Positions 30,001-43,995 of a stretch of DNA of 64,000 nt are shown here, one piece after another (positions within the stretch are counted from its first letter, which is position 1; the number at the start of each line of letters is the position of its first letter). Below the pieces are notes generated by a model. It made no database searches. It saw only the letters and a list, made by a program, of their open reading frames with translations, and was not told the DNA's origin. Made by a program: the position numbers and the translations under genes. Location: assembly GCA_032433765.1 (NCBI GenBank), contig JAVIAB010000156.1, forward strand, positions 84,613,015 to 84,677,014, in the 5' to 3' direction. This stretch comes from Megaustenia siamemsis. Taxonomy: Eukaryota; Mollusca; Gastropoda; Stylommatophora; Ariophantidae.

Positions 30001-33000
30001 GCATGACGAGGAGCTTAAGGGAACAGTCGAGTCTCGCTAGATGACACTTGTATAAGGAGGAGCTTAAGGGAACAGTCGAGCTCGCTAGATGACACTTGTA
30101 TAAGGAGGAGCTTAAGCGAACAGCCGAGTCTCGCTAGATGACACTTGTATAAGGAGGAGCTTAAGGGAACAGTCGAGTCTCGCTAGATGACACTTGTGCG
30201 AGGAGGAGCTTAAGGGAGCAGTCGAGTCTCGCTAGATGACACTAGTACGAGGAGGAGCTTAAGGGAGCAGTCGAGTCTCGCTAGATGACACTTGTACGAG
30301 GAGGAGCTTAAGGGAGCAGTCGAGTCTCGCTAGATGACACTTTTTCGAGGAGGAGCTTAAGGGAGCTGTCGAGTCTCGCTAGATGACACTAGTACGAGGA
30401 GGAGCTTAAGGGAACAGTCGAGTCTCGCTAGATGACACTTGTACGAGGAGGAGCTTAAGGGAACAGTCGAGTCTCGCTAGATGACACTAGTACGAGGAGG
30501 AGCTTAAGGGAGCAGTCGAGTCTCGCTAGATGACACTTGTACGAGGAGGAGCTTAAGGGAGCAGTCGAGTCTCGCTAGATGACACGTGTACGAGGAGGAG
30601 CTTAAGGGAACAGTCGAGCCTCGCTAGATGACACTTGTATAAGGAGGAGCTTAAGGGAACAGTCGAGTCTCGCTAGATGACACTTGTACGAGGAGGAGTT
30701 TAAGGGAGTAGTCGAGTCTCGCTAGATGACACTTGTTCGAGGAGGAGCTTAAGGGAACAGTCGAGTCTCGCTAGATGACACTTGTTCCAGGAGGAGCTTA
30801 AGGGAACAGTCGAGTCTCGCTAGATGACACTTGCATGACGAGGAGCTTAAGGGAACAGTCGAGTCTCGCTAGATGACACTTGTATAAGGAGGAGCTTAAG
30901 GGAACAGTCGAGCCTCGCTAGATCACTTGTATAAGGAGGAGCTTAAGGAACAGTCGAGTCTCGCTAGATGACACTTGTTAAGGAGGAGCTTAAGGGAACA
31001 GTCGAGTCTCGCTAGATGACACTTGTGCGAGGAGGAGCTTAAGGGAGCAGTCGAGTCTCGCTAGATGACACTAGTACGAGGAGGAGCTTAAGGGAGTAGT
31101 CGAGTCTCGCTAGATGACACTTGTTCGAGGAGGAGCTTAAGGGAACAGTCGAGTCTCGCTAGATGACACTTGTTCCAGGAGGAGCTTAAGGGAACAGTCG
31201 AGTCTCGCTAGATGACACTTGCATGACGAGGAGCTTAAGGGAACAGTCGAGGTCTAGATGACACTTGTACGAGGGAGCTTAAGGAGCAGTCGAGTCTCGC
31301 TAGATGACACTTGTACGAGGAGGAGCTTAAGGAAGCAGTCGAGTCTCGCTAGATGACACTTGTACGAGGAGGAGCTTAAGGGAGCAGTCGAGTCCTCGCT
31401 AGATGACACTTGTACGAGGAGCTTAAGGGAACAGTCGAGTCTCGCTAGATGACACTTGTATAAGGAGGAGCTTAAGGGACAGTCGAGTCTCGCTAGATGA
31501 CACTTGTTCGAGGAGGAGCTTAAGGGAACAGTCGAGTCTCGCTAGATGACACTTGTTCCAGGAGGAGCTTAAGGAACAGTCGAGTCTCGCTAGATGACAC
31601 TTGCATGAGGAGGAGCTTAAGGGAACAGTCGAGTCTCGCTAGATGACACTTGTATAAGGAGGAGCTTAAGGGAACAGTCGAGTCTCGCTAGATGACACTT
31701 GTATAAGGAGGAGCTTAAGCGAACAGTCGAGTCTCGCTAGATGACACTTGTATAAGGAGGAGCTTAAGGGAACAGTCGAGTCTCGCTAGATGACACTTGT
31801 ACGAGGAGGAGCTTAAGGGAGCAGTCGAGTCTCGCTAGATGACACTTTTCGAGGAGGAGCTTAAGGGAGCAGTCGAGTCTCGCTAGATGACACTAGTACG
31901 AGGAGGAGCTTAAGGGAACAGTCGAGTCTCGCTAGATGACACTTGTACGAGGAGGAGCTTAAGGGAACAGTCGAGTCTCGCTAGATGACACTAGTACGAG
32001 GAGGAGCTTAAGGGAGCAGTCGAGTCTCGCTAGATGACACTTGTACGAGGAGGAGCTTAAGGGAACAGTCGAGTCTCGCTAGATGACACTAGTACGAGGA
32101 GGAGCTTAAGGGAGCAGTCGAGTCTCGCTAGATGACACTTGTACGAGGAGGAGCTTAAGGGAGCAGTCGAGTCTCGCTAGATGACACTTGTACGAGGAGG
32201 AGTTGAAGGGAGTAGTCGAGTCTCGCTAGATGACACTTGTTCGAGGAGGAGCTTAAGGGAACAGTCGAGTCTCGCTAGATGACACTTGTTCCAGGAGGAG
32301 CTTAAGGGAACAGTCGAGTCTCGCTAGATGACACTTGTATGACGAGGAGCTTAAGGGAGCAGTCGAGTCTCGCTAGATGACACTTGTAAAGGAGGAGCTT
32401 AAGGGAACAGTCGAGCCTCGCTAGATGACACTTGTTCGAGGAGGAGCTTAAGGGAACAGTCGAGTCTCGCTAGATGACACTTGTTCCAGGAGGAGCTTAA
32501 GGGAACAGTCGAGTCTCGCTAGATGACACTTGTATGACGAGGAGCTTAAGGGAACAGTCGAGTCTCGCTAGATGACACTTGTATAAGGAGGAGCTTAAGG
32601 GAACAGTCGAGCCTCGCTAGATGACACTTGTATAAGGAGGAGCTTAAGGGAACAGTCGAGTCTCGCTAGATGACACTTGTATAAGGAGGAGCTTAAGGGA
32701 ACAGTCGAGTCTCGCTAGATGACACTTGTGCGAGGAGGAGCTTAAGGGAGCAGTCGAGTCTCGCTAGATGACACTTGTACGAGGAGGAGCTTAAGGGAGT
32801 AGTCGAGTCTCGCTAGATGACACTTGTTCGAGGAGGAGCTTAAGGGAACAGTCGAGTCTCGCTAGATGACACTTGTTCCAGGAGGAGCTTAAGGGAACAG
32901 TCGAGTCTCGCTAGATGACACTTGCATGACGAGGAGCTTAAGGGAACAGTCGAGTCTCGCTAGATGACACTTGTACGAGGAGGAGCTTAAGGAAGCAGTC

Positions 33001-33100
33001 GAGTCTCGCTAGATGACACTTGTACGACGAGGAGCTTAAGGGAGCAGTCGAGTCCTGCTAGATGACACGTGTACGAGGAGGAGCTTAAGGGAACAGTCGA
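15100..33100. repeat. higher-order repeat organisation of the satellite (about 1.6-1.8 kb)
   Basis: Monomer variants recur in a set order: gttgaagggagtag, then ttcgagg, ttccagg, catgacgagg, and then either a gaagcag / acgacgagg / cctgctagatgacacgtg set or a tataagg triplet with aagcgaacagcc, followed by tgcgagg, actagt and ctttttcg. The rare marker ctgctagatg appears at 15411, 17026, 18592, 20305, 22113, 22893, 24655, 26073, 29056 and 33055. Intervals include 1615, 1566, 1713, 1808 and 1762 bp, close to 33, 32, 35, 37 and 36 monomers. Shorter (780, 1418) and longer (2983, 3999) intervals show gains and losses of blocks. To the right of about 45 kb the markers grow rare and consensus monomers dominate. 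Confidence 0.75.
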
Positions 33101-36100
33101 GCCTCGCTAGATGACACTTGTATAAGGAGGAGCTTAAGGGAACAGTCGAGTCTCGCTAGATGACACTTGTACGAGGAGGAGTTGAAGGGAGTAGTCGAGT
33201 CTCGCTAGATGACACTTGTTCGAGGAGGAGCTTAAGGGAACAGTCGAGTCTCGCTAGATGACACTTGTTCCAGGAGGAGCTTAAGGGAACAGTCGAGTCT
33301 CGCTAGATGACACTTGCATGACGAGGAGCTTAAGGGAACAGTCGAGTCTCGCTAGATGACACTTGTATAAGGAGGAGCTTAAGGGAACAGTCGAGCCTCG
33401 CTAGATGACACTTTTATAAGGAGGAGCTTAAGCGAACAGTCGAGTCTCGCTAGATGACACTTGTATAAGGAGGAGCTTAAGGGAACAGTCGAGTCTCGCT
33501 AGATGACACTTGTACGAGGAGGAGCTTAAGGGAGCAGTCGAGTCTCGCTAGATGACACTAGTACGAGGAGGAGCTTAAGGGAGCAGTCGAGTCTCGCTAG
33601 ATGACACTTGTACGAGGAGGAGCTTAAGGGAGCAGTCGAGTCTCGCTAGATGACACTTGTACGAGGAGGAGTTAAGGGAGTAGTCGAGTCTCGCTAGATG
33701 ACACTTGTTCGAGGAGGAGCTTAAGGGAACAGTCGAGTCTCGCTAGATGACACTTGTTCGAGGAGGAGCTTAAGGGAACAGTCGAGTCTCGCTAGATGAC
33801 ACTTGCATGAGGAGGAGCTTAAGGGAGCAGTCGAGCCTCGCTAGATGACACTTGTAAAAGGAGGAGCTTAAGGGAACAGTCGAGTCTCGCTAGATGACAC
33901 TTGTTCGAGGAGGAGCTTAAGGGAACAGTCGAGTCTCGCTAGATGACACTTGTTCCAGGAGGAGCTTAAGGGAACAGTCGAGTCTCGCTAGATGACACTT
34001 GTATGAGGAGGAGCTTAAGGGAACAGTCGAGTCTCGCTAGATGACACTTGTATAAGGAGGAGCTTAAGGGAACAGTCGAGTCTCGCTAGATGACACTTGT
34101 TCCAGGAGGAGCTTAAGGAACAGTCGAGTCTCGCTAGATGACACTTGTGAGGAGGAGCTTAAGGGAACAGTCGAGTCTCGCTAGATGACACTTGTACGAG
34201 GAGGAGCTTAAGGAAGCAGTCGAGTCTCGCTAGATGACACTTGTACGAGGAGGAGCTTAAGGGAGCAGTCGAGTCCGCTAGATGACACTTGTACGAGGAG
34301 GAGCTTAAGGGAACAGTCGAGCCTCGCTAGATGACACTTGTATAGGAGGAGCTTAAGGGAACAGTCGAGTCTCGCTAGATGACACTTGTACGAGGAGGAG
34401 TTGAAGGGAGTAGTCGAGTCTCGCTAGATGACACTTGTTCGAGGAGGAGCTTAAGGGAACAGTCGAGTCTCGCTAGATGACACTTGTTCCAGGAGGAGCT
34501 TAAGGGAACAGTCGAGTCTCGCTAGATGACACTTGCATGACGAGGAGCTTAAGGGAACAGTCGAGTCTCGCTAGATGACACTTGTATAAGGAGGAGCTTA
34601 GGGAACAGTCGAGCCTCGCTAGATGACACTTGTATAAGGAGGAGCTTAAGCGAACAGTCGAGTCTCGCTAGATGACACTTGTATAAGGAGGAGCTTAAGG
34701 GAACAGTCGAGTCTCGCTAGATGACACTTGTGCGAGGAGGAGCTTAAGGGAGCAGTCGAGTCTCGCTAGATGACACTAGTACGAGGAGGAGCTTAAGGGA
34801 GCAGTCGAGTCTCGCTAGATGACACTTGTACGAGGAGGAGCTTAAGGGAGCAGTCGAGTCTCGCTAGATGACACTTTTTCGAGGAGGAGCTTAAGGGAGC
34901 TGTCGAGTCTCGCTAGACGACACTAGTACGAGGAGGAGCTTAAGGGAACAGTCGAGTCTCGCTAGATGACACTTGTACGAGGAGGAGCTTAAGGGAACAG
35001 TCGAGTCTCGCTAGATGACACTAGTACGAGGAGGAGCTTAAGGGAGCAGTCGAGTCTCGCTAGATGACACTTGTACGAGGAGGAGCTTAAGGGAGCAGTC
35101 GAGTCTCGCTAGATGACACTTGTACGAGGAGGAGCTTAAGGGAGCAGTCGAGTCTCGCTAGATGACACTTGTACGAGGAGGAGCTTAAGGGAACAGTCGA
35201 GTCTCGCTAGATGACACTTGTTCGAGGAGGAGCTTAAGGGAACAGTCGAGTCTCGCTAGATGACACTTGTTCAGGAGGAGCTTAAGGGAACAGTCGAGTC
35301 TCGCTAGATGACACTTGCATGACGAGGAGCTTAAGGGAACAGTCGAGTCTCGCTAGATGACACTTGTATAAGGAGGAGCTTAAGGGAACAGTCGAGCCTC
35401 GCTAGATGACACTTGTATAAGGAGGAGCTTAAGCGAACAGCCGAGTCTCGCTAGATGACACTTGTATAAGGAGGAGCTTAAGGGAACAGTCGAGTCTCGC
35501 TAGATGACACTTGTGCGAGGAGGAGCTTAAGGGAGCAGTCGAGTCTCGCTAGATGACACTAGTACGAGGAGGAGCTTAAGGGAGCAGTCGAGTCTCGCTA
35601 GATGACACTTGTTCGAGGAGGAGCTTAAGGGAACAGTCGAGTCTCGCTAGATGACACTTGTTCCAGGAGGAGCTTAAGGGAACAGTCGAGTCTCGCTAGA
35701 TGACACTTGTATGACGAGGAGCTTAAGGGAACAGTCGAGTCTCGCTAGATGACACTTGTACGAGGAGGAGCTTAAGGAAGCAGTCGAGTCTCGCTAGATG
35801 ACACTTGTACGAGGAGGAGCTTAAGGGAGCAGTCGAGTCTGCTAGATGACACGTGTACGAGGAGGAGCTTAAGGGAACAGTCGAGCCTCGCTAGATGACA
35901 CTTGTATAAGGAGGAGCTTAAGGGAACAGTCGAGTCTCGCTAGATGACACTTGTACGAGGAGGAGTTAAGGGAGTAGTCGAGTCTCGCTAGATGACACTT
36001 GTTCGAGGAGGAGCTTAAGGGAACAGTCGAGTCTCGCTAGATGACACTTGTTCCAGGAGGAGCTTAAGGGAACAGTCGAGTCTCGCTAGATGACACTTGT

Positions 36101-39100
36101 ATGAGGAGGAGCTTAAGGAACAGTCGAGTCTCGCTAGATGACACTTGTATAAGGAGGAGCTTAAGGGAACAGTCGAGCCTCGCTAGATGACACTTGTATA
36201 AGGAGGAGCTTAAGCGAACAGCCGAGTCTCGCTAGATGACACTTGTATAAGGAGGAGCTTAAGGGAACAGTCGAGTCTCGCTAGATGACACTTGTGCGAG
36301 GAGGAGCTTAAGGGAGCAGTCGAGTCTCGCTAGATGACACTAGTACGAGGAGGAGCTTAAGGGAGCAGTCGAGTCTCGCTAGATGACACTTGTACGAGGA
36401 GGAGCTTAAGGGAGCAGTCGAGTCTCGCTAGATGACACTTTTTCGAGGAGGAGCTTAAGGGAGCAGTCGAGTCTCGCTAGATGACACTTGTACGAGGAGG
36501 AGCTTAAGGGAACAGTCGAGTCTCGCTAGATGACACTTGTACGAGGAGGAGCTTAAGGGAACAGTCGAGTCTCGCTAGATGACACTAGTACGAGGAGGAG
36601 CTTAAGGGAGCAGTCGAGTCTCGCTAGATGACACTTGTACGAGGAGGAGCTTACGGGAGGGAACAGTCGAGTCTCGCTAGATGACACTAGTACGAGGAGG
36701 AGCTTAAGGGAGCAGTCGAGTCTCGCTAGATGACACTTGTACGAGGAGGAGCTTAAGGGAACAGTCGAGTCTCGCTAGATGACACTTGTACGAGGAGGAG
36801 CTGAAGGGAGTAGTCGAGTCTCGCTAGATGACACTTGTTCGAGGAGGAGCTTAAGGGAACAGTCGAGTCTCGCTAGATGACACTTGTTCCAGGAGGAGCT
36901 TAAGGGAACAGTCGAGTCTCGCTAGATGACACTTGTGACGAGGAGCTTAAGGGAGCAGTCGAGTCTCGCTAGATGACACTTGTAAAAGGAGGAGCTTAAG
37001 GGAACAGTCGAGTCTCGCTAGATGACACTTGTTCGAGGAGGAGCTTAAGGAACAGTCGAGTCTCGCTAGATGACACTTGTCGAGGAGGAGCTTAAGGGAC
37101 AGTCGAGTCTCGCTAGATGACACTTGTATGAGGAGGAGCTTAAGGGAACAGTCGAGTCTCGCTAGATGACACTTGTATAAGGAGGAGCTTAAGGGAACAG
37201 TCGAGTCTCGCTAGATGACACTTGTGCGAGGAGGAGCTTAAGGGAGCAGTCGAGTCTCGCTAGATGACACTAGTACGAGGAGGAGCTTAAGGGAGCAGTA
37301 GTCGAGTCTCGCTAGATGACACTTGTTCGAGGAGGAGCTTAAGGGAACAGTCGAGTCTCGCTAGATGACACTTGTTCCAGAGGAGCTTAAGGGAACAGTC
37401 GAGTCTCGCTAGATGACACTTGTATGACGAGGAGCTTAAGGGAACAGTCGAGTCTCGCTAGATGACACTTGTACGAGGAGGAGCTTAAGGAAGCAGTCGA
37501 GTCTCGCTAGATGACACTTGTTCGAGGAGGAGCTTAAGGAGCATTCGAGTCCTGAGTCTGCTAGATGACACGTGTACGAGGAGGAGCTTAAGGGAACAGT
37601 CGAGTCTCGCTAGATGACACTTGTATAAGGAGGAGCTTAAGGGAACAGTCGAGTCTCGCTAGATGACACTTGTACGAGGAGGAGTTGAAGGGAGTAGTCG
37701 AGTCTCGCTAGATGACACTTGTTCGAGGAGGAGCTTAAGGGAACAGTCGAGTCTCGCTAGATGACACTTGTTCCAGGAGGAGCTTAAGGGAACAGTCGAG
37801 TCTCGCTAGATGACACTTGCATGACGAGGAGCTTAAGGGAACAGTCGAGTCTCGCTAGATGACACTTGTATAAGGAGGAGCTTAAGGGAACAGTCGAGCC
37901 TCGCTAGATGACACTTGTATAAGGAGGAGCTTAAGGGAACAGCCGAGTCTCGCTAGATGACACTTGTATAAGGAGGAGCTTAAGGGAACAGTCGAGTCTC
38001 GCTAGATGACACTTGTGCGAGGAGGAGCTTAAGGGAGCAGTCGAGTCTCGCTAGATGACACTAGTACGAGGAGGAGCTTAAGGGAGCAGTCGAGTCTCGC
38101 TAGATGACACTTGTACGAGGAGGAGCTTAAGGGAGCAGTCGAGTCTCGCTAGATGACACTTTTTCGAGGAGGAGCTTAAGGGAGCAGTCGAGTCTCGCTA
38201 GATGACACTAGTACGAGGAGGAGCTTAAGGGAACAGTCGAGTCTCGCTAGATGACACTTGTACGAGGAGGAGCTTAAGGGAACAGTCGAGTCTCGCTAGA
38301 TGACACTTGTACGAGGAGGAGCTTAAGGGAACAGTCGAGTCTCGCTAGATGACACTTGTACGAGGAGGAGTTAAGGGAGTAGTCGAGTCTCGCTAGATGA
38401 CACTTGTTCGAGGAGGAGCTTAAGGGAACAGTCGAGTCTCGCTAGATGACACTTGTTTCAGGAGGAGCTTAAGGGAACAGTCGAGTCTCGCTAGATGACA
38501 CTTGTATGAGGAGGAGCTTAAGGGAACAGTCGAGTCTCGCTAGATGACACTTGTATAAGGAGGAGCTTAAGGGAACAGTCGAGTCTCGCTAGATGACACT
38601 TGTATAAGGAGGAGCTTAAGGGAACAGTCGAGTCTCGCTAGATGACACTTGTATAAGGAGGAGCTTAAGGGAACAGTCGAGTCTCGCTAGATGACACTTG
38701 TGCGAGGAGGAGCTTAAGGGAGCAGTCGAGTCTCGCTAGATGACACTAGTACGAGGAGGAGCTTAAGGGAGCAGTCGAGTCTCGCTAGATGACACTTGTA
38801 CGAGGAGGAGCTTAAGGGAGCAGTCGAGTCTCGCTAGATGACACTTTTCGAGGAGGAGCTTAAGGGAGCAGTCGAGTCTCGCTAGATGACACTAGTACGA
38901 GGAGGAGCTTAAGGGAACAGTCGAGTCTCGCTAGATGACACTTGTACGAGGAGGAGCTTAAGGGAACAGTCGAGTCTCGCTAGATGACACTTGTACGAGG
39001 AGGAGCTTAAGGGAGCAGTCGAGTCTCGCTAGATGACACTTGTACGAGGAGGAGCTTAAGGGAGCAGTCGAGTCCTGCTAGATGACACGTGTACGAGGAG

Positions 39101-40789
39101 GAGCTTAAGGGAACAGTCGAGTCTCGCTAGATGACACTTGTATAAGGAGGAGCTTAAGGGAACAGTCGAGTCTCGCTAGATGACACTTGTACGAGGAGGA
39201 GTTAAGGGAGTAGTCGAGTCTCGCTAGATGACACTTGTTCGAGGAGGAGCTTAAGGGAACAGTCGAGTCTCGCTAGATGACACTTGTTCCAAGAGGAGCT
39301 TAAGGGAACAGTCGAGTCTCGCTAGATGACACTTGTATGACGAGGAGCTTAAGGGAACAGTCGAGTCTCGCTAGATGACACTTGTATAAGGAGGAGCTTA
39401 AGGGAACAGTCGAGTCTCGCTAGATCACTTGTATAAGGAGGAGCTTAAGGGAACAGTCGAGTCTCGCTAGATGACACTTGTTAAGGAGGAGCTTAAGGGA
39501 ACAGTCGAGTCTCGCTAGATGACACTTGTGCGAGGAGGAGCTTAAGGGAGCAGTCGAGTCTCGCTAGATGACACTAGTACGAGGAGGAGCTTAAGGGAGC
39601 AGTCGAGTCTCGCTAGATGACACTTGTTCGAGGAGGAGCTTAAGGGAACAGTCGAGTCTCGCTAGATGACACTTTTCGAGGAGGAGCTTAAGGGAACAGT
39701 CGAGTCTCGCTAGATGACACTTGTACGAGGAGGAGCTTAAGGGAACAGTCGAGTCTCGCTAGATGACACTTGTACGAGGAGGAGCTTAAGGAAGCAGTCG
39801 AGTCTCGCTAGATGACACTTGTACGAGGAGGAGCTTAAGGGAGCAGTCGAGTCCTGCTAGGACACTTGTACGAGGAGGAGCTTAAGGGAACAGTCGAGTC
39901 TCGCTAGATGACACTTGTACGAGGAGGAGCTTAAGGGAACAGTCGAGTCTCGCTAGATGACACTTGTTCGAGGAGGAGCTTAAGGGAACAGTCGAGTCTC
40001 GCTAGATGACACTTGTTCCAGGAGGAGCTTAAGGAACAGTCGAGTCTCGCTAGATGACACTTGTACGAGGAGGAGCTTAAGGGAACAGTCGAGTCTCGCT
40101 AGATGACACTTGTATAAGGAGGAGCTTAAGGGAACAGTCGAGTCTCGCTAGATGACACTTGTATAAGGAGGAGCTTAAGGGAACAGCGAGTCTCGCTAGA
40201 TGACACTTGTATAAGGAGGAGCTTAAGGGAACAGTCGAGTCTCGCTAGATGACACTGTGCGAGGAGGAGCTTAAGGGAGCAGTCGAGTCTCGCTAGATGA
40301 CACTTGTACGAGGAGGAGCTTAAGGGAGCAGTCGAGTCTCGCTAGATGACACTTGTACGAGGAGGAGCTTAAGGGAGCAGTCGAGTCTCGCTAGATGACA
40401 CTTTTCGAGGAGGAGCTTAAGGGAACAGTCGAGTCTCGCTAGATGACACTTGTACGAGGAGGAGCTTAAGGGAACAGTCGAGTCTCGCTAGATGACACTT
40501 GTACGAGGAGGAGCTTAAGGGAACAGTCGAGTCTCGCTAGATGACACTGTACGAGGAGGAGCTTAAGGGAGCAGTCGAGTCTCGCTAGATGACACTTGTA
40601 CGAGGAGGAGCTTAAGGGAACAGTCGAGTCTCGCTAGATGACACTGTACGAGGAGGAGCTTAAGGGAGCAGTCGAGTCTCGCTAGATGACACTTGTACGA
40701 GGAGGAGCTTAAGGGAGCAGTCGAGTCTCGCTAGATGACACTTGTACGAGGAGGAGTTAAGGGAACAGTCGAGTCTCGCTAGATGACAC

Positions 40790-43700
40790 TTGTTCGAGGG
40801 AGAGAGTCGAAGGTCGAGGAGAGGAGCTTAAGGGAACAGTCGAGTCTCGCTAGATGACACTTGTTCCAGGAGGAGCTTAAGGAACAGTCGAGTCTCGCTA
40901 GATGACACTTGCATGACGAGGAGCTTAAGGGAGCAGTCGAGCCTCGCTAGATGACACTTGTAAAAGGAGGAGCTTAAGGGAACAGTCGAGTCTCGCTAGA
41001 TGACACTTGTTCGAGGAGGAGCTTAAGGGAACAGTCGAGTCTCGCTAGATGACACTTGTTCCAGGAGGAGCTTAAGGGAACAGTCGAGTCTCGCTAGATG
41101 ACACTTGCATGACGAGGAGCTTAAGGGAACAGTCGAGTCTCGCTAGATGACACTTGTATAAGGAGGAGCTTAAGGGAACAGTCGAGCCTCGCTAGATGAC
41201 ACTTGTATAAGGAGGAGCTTAAGCGAACAGCCGAGTCTCGCTAGATGACACTTGTATAAGGAGGAGCTTAAGGGAACAGTCGAGTCTCGCTAGATGACAC
41301 TTGTGCGAGAAGGAGCTTAAGGGAGCAGTCGAGTCTCGCTAGATGACACTAGTACGAGGAGGAGCTTAAGGGAGTAGTCGAGTCTCGCTAGATGACACTT
41401 GTTCGAGGAGGAGCTTAAGGGAACAGTCGAGTCTCGCTAGATGACACTTGTTCCAGGAGGAGCTTAAGGGAACAGTCGAGTCTCGCTAGATGACACTTGA
41501 TGACGAGGAGCTTAAGGGAACAGTCGAGTCTCGCTAGATGACACTTGTACGAGGAGGAGCTTAAGGAAGCAGTCGAGTCTCGCTAGATGACACTTGTACG
41601 ACGAGGAGCTTAAGGGAGCAGTCGAGTCCTGCTAGATGACACGTGTACGAGGAGGAGCTTAAGGGAACAGTCGAGCCTCGCTAGATGACACTTGTATAAG
41701 GAGGAGCTTAAGGGAACAGTCGAGTCTCGCTAGATGACACTTGTACGAGGAGGAGCTTGAAGGGAGTAGTCGAGTCTCGCTAGATGACACTTGTTCGAGG
41801 AGGAGCTTAAGGGAACAGTCGAGTCTCGCTAGATGACACTTGTTCGAGGAGGAGCTTAAGGGAACAGTCGAGTCTCGCTAGATGACACTTGTATGAGGAG
41901 GAGCTTAAGGGAACAGTCGAGTCTCGCTAGATGACACTTGTATAAGGAGGAGCTTAAGGGAACAGTCGAGTCTCGCTAGATGACACTTGTATAAGGAGGA
42001 GCTTAAGGGAACAGTCGAGTCTCGCTAGATGACACTTGTATAAGGAGGAGCTTAAGGGAACAGTCGAGTCTCGCTAGATGACACTTGTACGAGGAGGAGC
42101 TTAAGGGAGCAGTCGAGTCTCGCTAGATGACACTAGTACGAGGAGGAGCTTAAGGGAGCAGTCGAGTCTCGCTAGATGACACTTGTCGAGGAGGAGCTTA
42201 AGGGAGCAGTCGAGTCTCGCTAGATGACACTTGTACGAGGAGGAGCTTAAGGGAACAGTCGAGTCTCGCTAGATGACACTTGTTCGAGGAGGAGCTTAAG
42301 GGAACAGTCGAGTCTCGCTAGATGACACTTGTTCCAGGAGGAGCTTAAGGGAACAGTCGAGTCTCGCTAGATGACACTTGTATGAGGAGGAGCTTAAGGG
42401 AGCAGTCGAGCCTCGCTAGATGACACTTGTAAAAGGAGGAGCTTAAGGGAACAGTCGAGTCTCGCTAGATGACACTTGTTCGAGGAGGAGCTTAAGGGAA
42501 CAGTCGAGTCTCGCTAGATGACACTTGTTCCAGGAGGAGCTTAAGGGAACAGTCGAGTCTCGCTAGATGACACTTGCATGACGAGGAGGGCTTAAGGGAA
42601 CAGTCGAGTCTCGCTAGATGACACTTGTATAAGGAGGAGCTTAAGGGAACAGTCGAGCCTCGCTAGATGACACTTGTATAAGGAGGAGCTTAAGCGAACA
42701 GCGAGTCTCGCTAGATGACACTTGTATAAGGAGGAGCTTAAGGAACAGTCGAGTCTCGCTAGATGACACTTGTGCGAGAAGGAGCTTAAGGGAGCAGTCG
42801 AGTCTCGCTAGATGACACTAGTACGAGGAGGAGCTTAAGGGAGCAGTCGAGTCTCGCTAGATGACACTTGTTCGAGGAGGAGCTTAAGGGAACAGTCGAG
42901 TCTCGCTAGATGACACTTGTTCAGGAGGAGCTTAAGGGAAGGTCGAGTCTCGCTAGATGACACTTGTATGAGGAGGAGCTTAAGGGAACAGTCGAGTCTC
43001 GCTAGATGACACTTGTACGAGGAGGAGCTTAAGGAAGCAGTCGAGTCTCGCTAGATGACACTTGTACGACGAGGAGCTTAAGGGAGCAGTCGAGTCTCGC
43101 TAGATGACACTTGTAGGAGGAGCTTAAGGGAACAGTCGAGTCTCGCTAGATGACACTTGTATAAGGAGGAGCTTAAGGGAACAGTCGAGTCTCGCTAGAT
43201 GACACTTGTACGAGGAGGAGTTAAGGAAGTAGTCGAGTCTCGCTAGATGACACTTGTTCGAGGAGGAGCTTAAGGGAACAGTCGAGTCTCGCTAGATGAC
43301 ACTTGTTCAGGAGGAGCTTAAGGGAACAGTCGAGTCTCGCTAGATGACACTTGCATGACGAGGAGCTTAAGGGAACAGTCGAGTCTCGCTAGATGACACT
43401 TGTATAAGGAGGAGCTTAAGGGAACAGTCGAGCCTCGCTAGATGACACTTGTATAAGGAGGAGCTTAAGCGAACAGTCGAGTCTCGCTAGATGACACTTG
43501 TATAAGGAGGAGCTTAAGGGAACAGTCGAGTCTCGCTAGATGACACTTGTGCGGAGGAGCTTAAGGGAGCAGTCGAGTCTCGCTAGATGACACTAGTACG
43601 AGGAGGAGCTTAAGGGAGCAGTCGAGTCTCGCTAGATGACACTTGTACGAGGAGGGAAGAAGATGAGGAAGAGCTTAAGGGAGCAGTCGAGTCTCGCTAG

Positions 43701-43995
43701 ATGACACTTTTTCGAGGAGGAGCTTAAGGGAGCAGTCGAGTCTCGCTAGATGACACTAGTACGAGGAGGAGCTTAAGGGAACAGTCGAGTCTCGCTAGAT
43801 GACACTTGTACGAGGAGGAGCTTAAGGGAACAGTCGAGTCTCGCTAGATGACACTAGTACGAGGAGGAGCTTAAGGGAGCAGTCGAGTCTCGCTAGATGA
43901 CACTTGTACGAGGAGGAGTTAAGGGAGTAGTCGAGTCTCGCTAGATGACACTTGTTCGAGAGGAGAGGACGCTGGAGGAGTAAGGGAACAGTCGA
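40790..43995. repeat. scrambled monomers inside the satellite
   Basis: Three irregular insertions break the 49-bp rhythm: at about 40795-40825 (gagggagagagtcgaaggtc), at about 43650-43672 (gaggagggaagaagatgagg) and at about 43955-43982 (gagaggagaggacgctggag). All are made of purine-rich satellite-like letters and have no other origin that I can see. They may be local replication-slippage products or consensus errors in a region that is hard to assemble. Confidence 0.6.
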
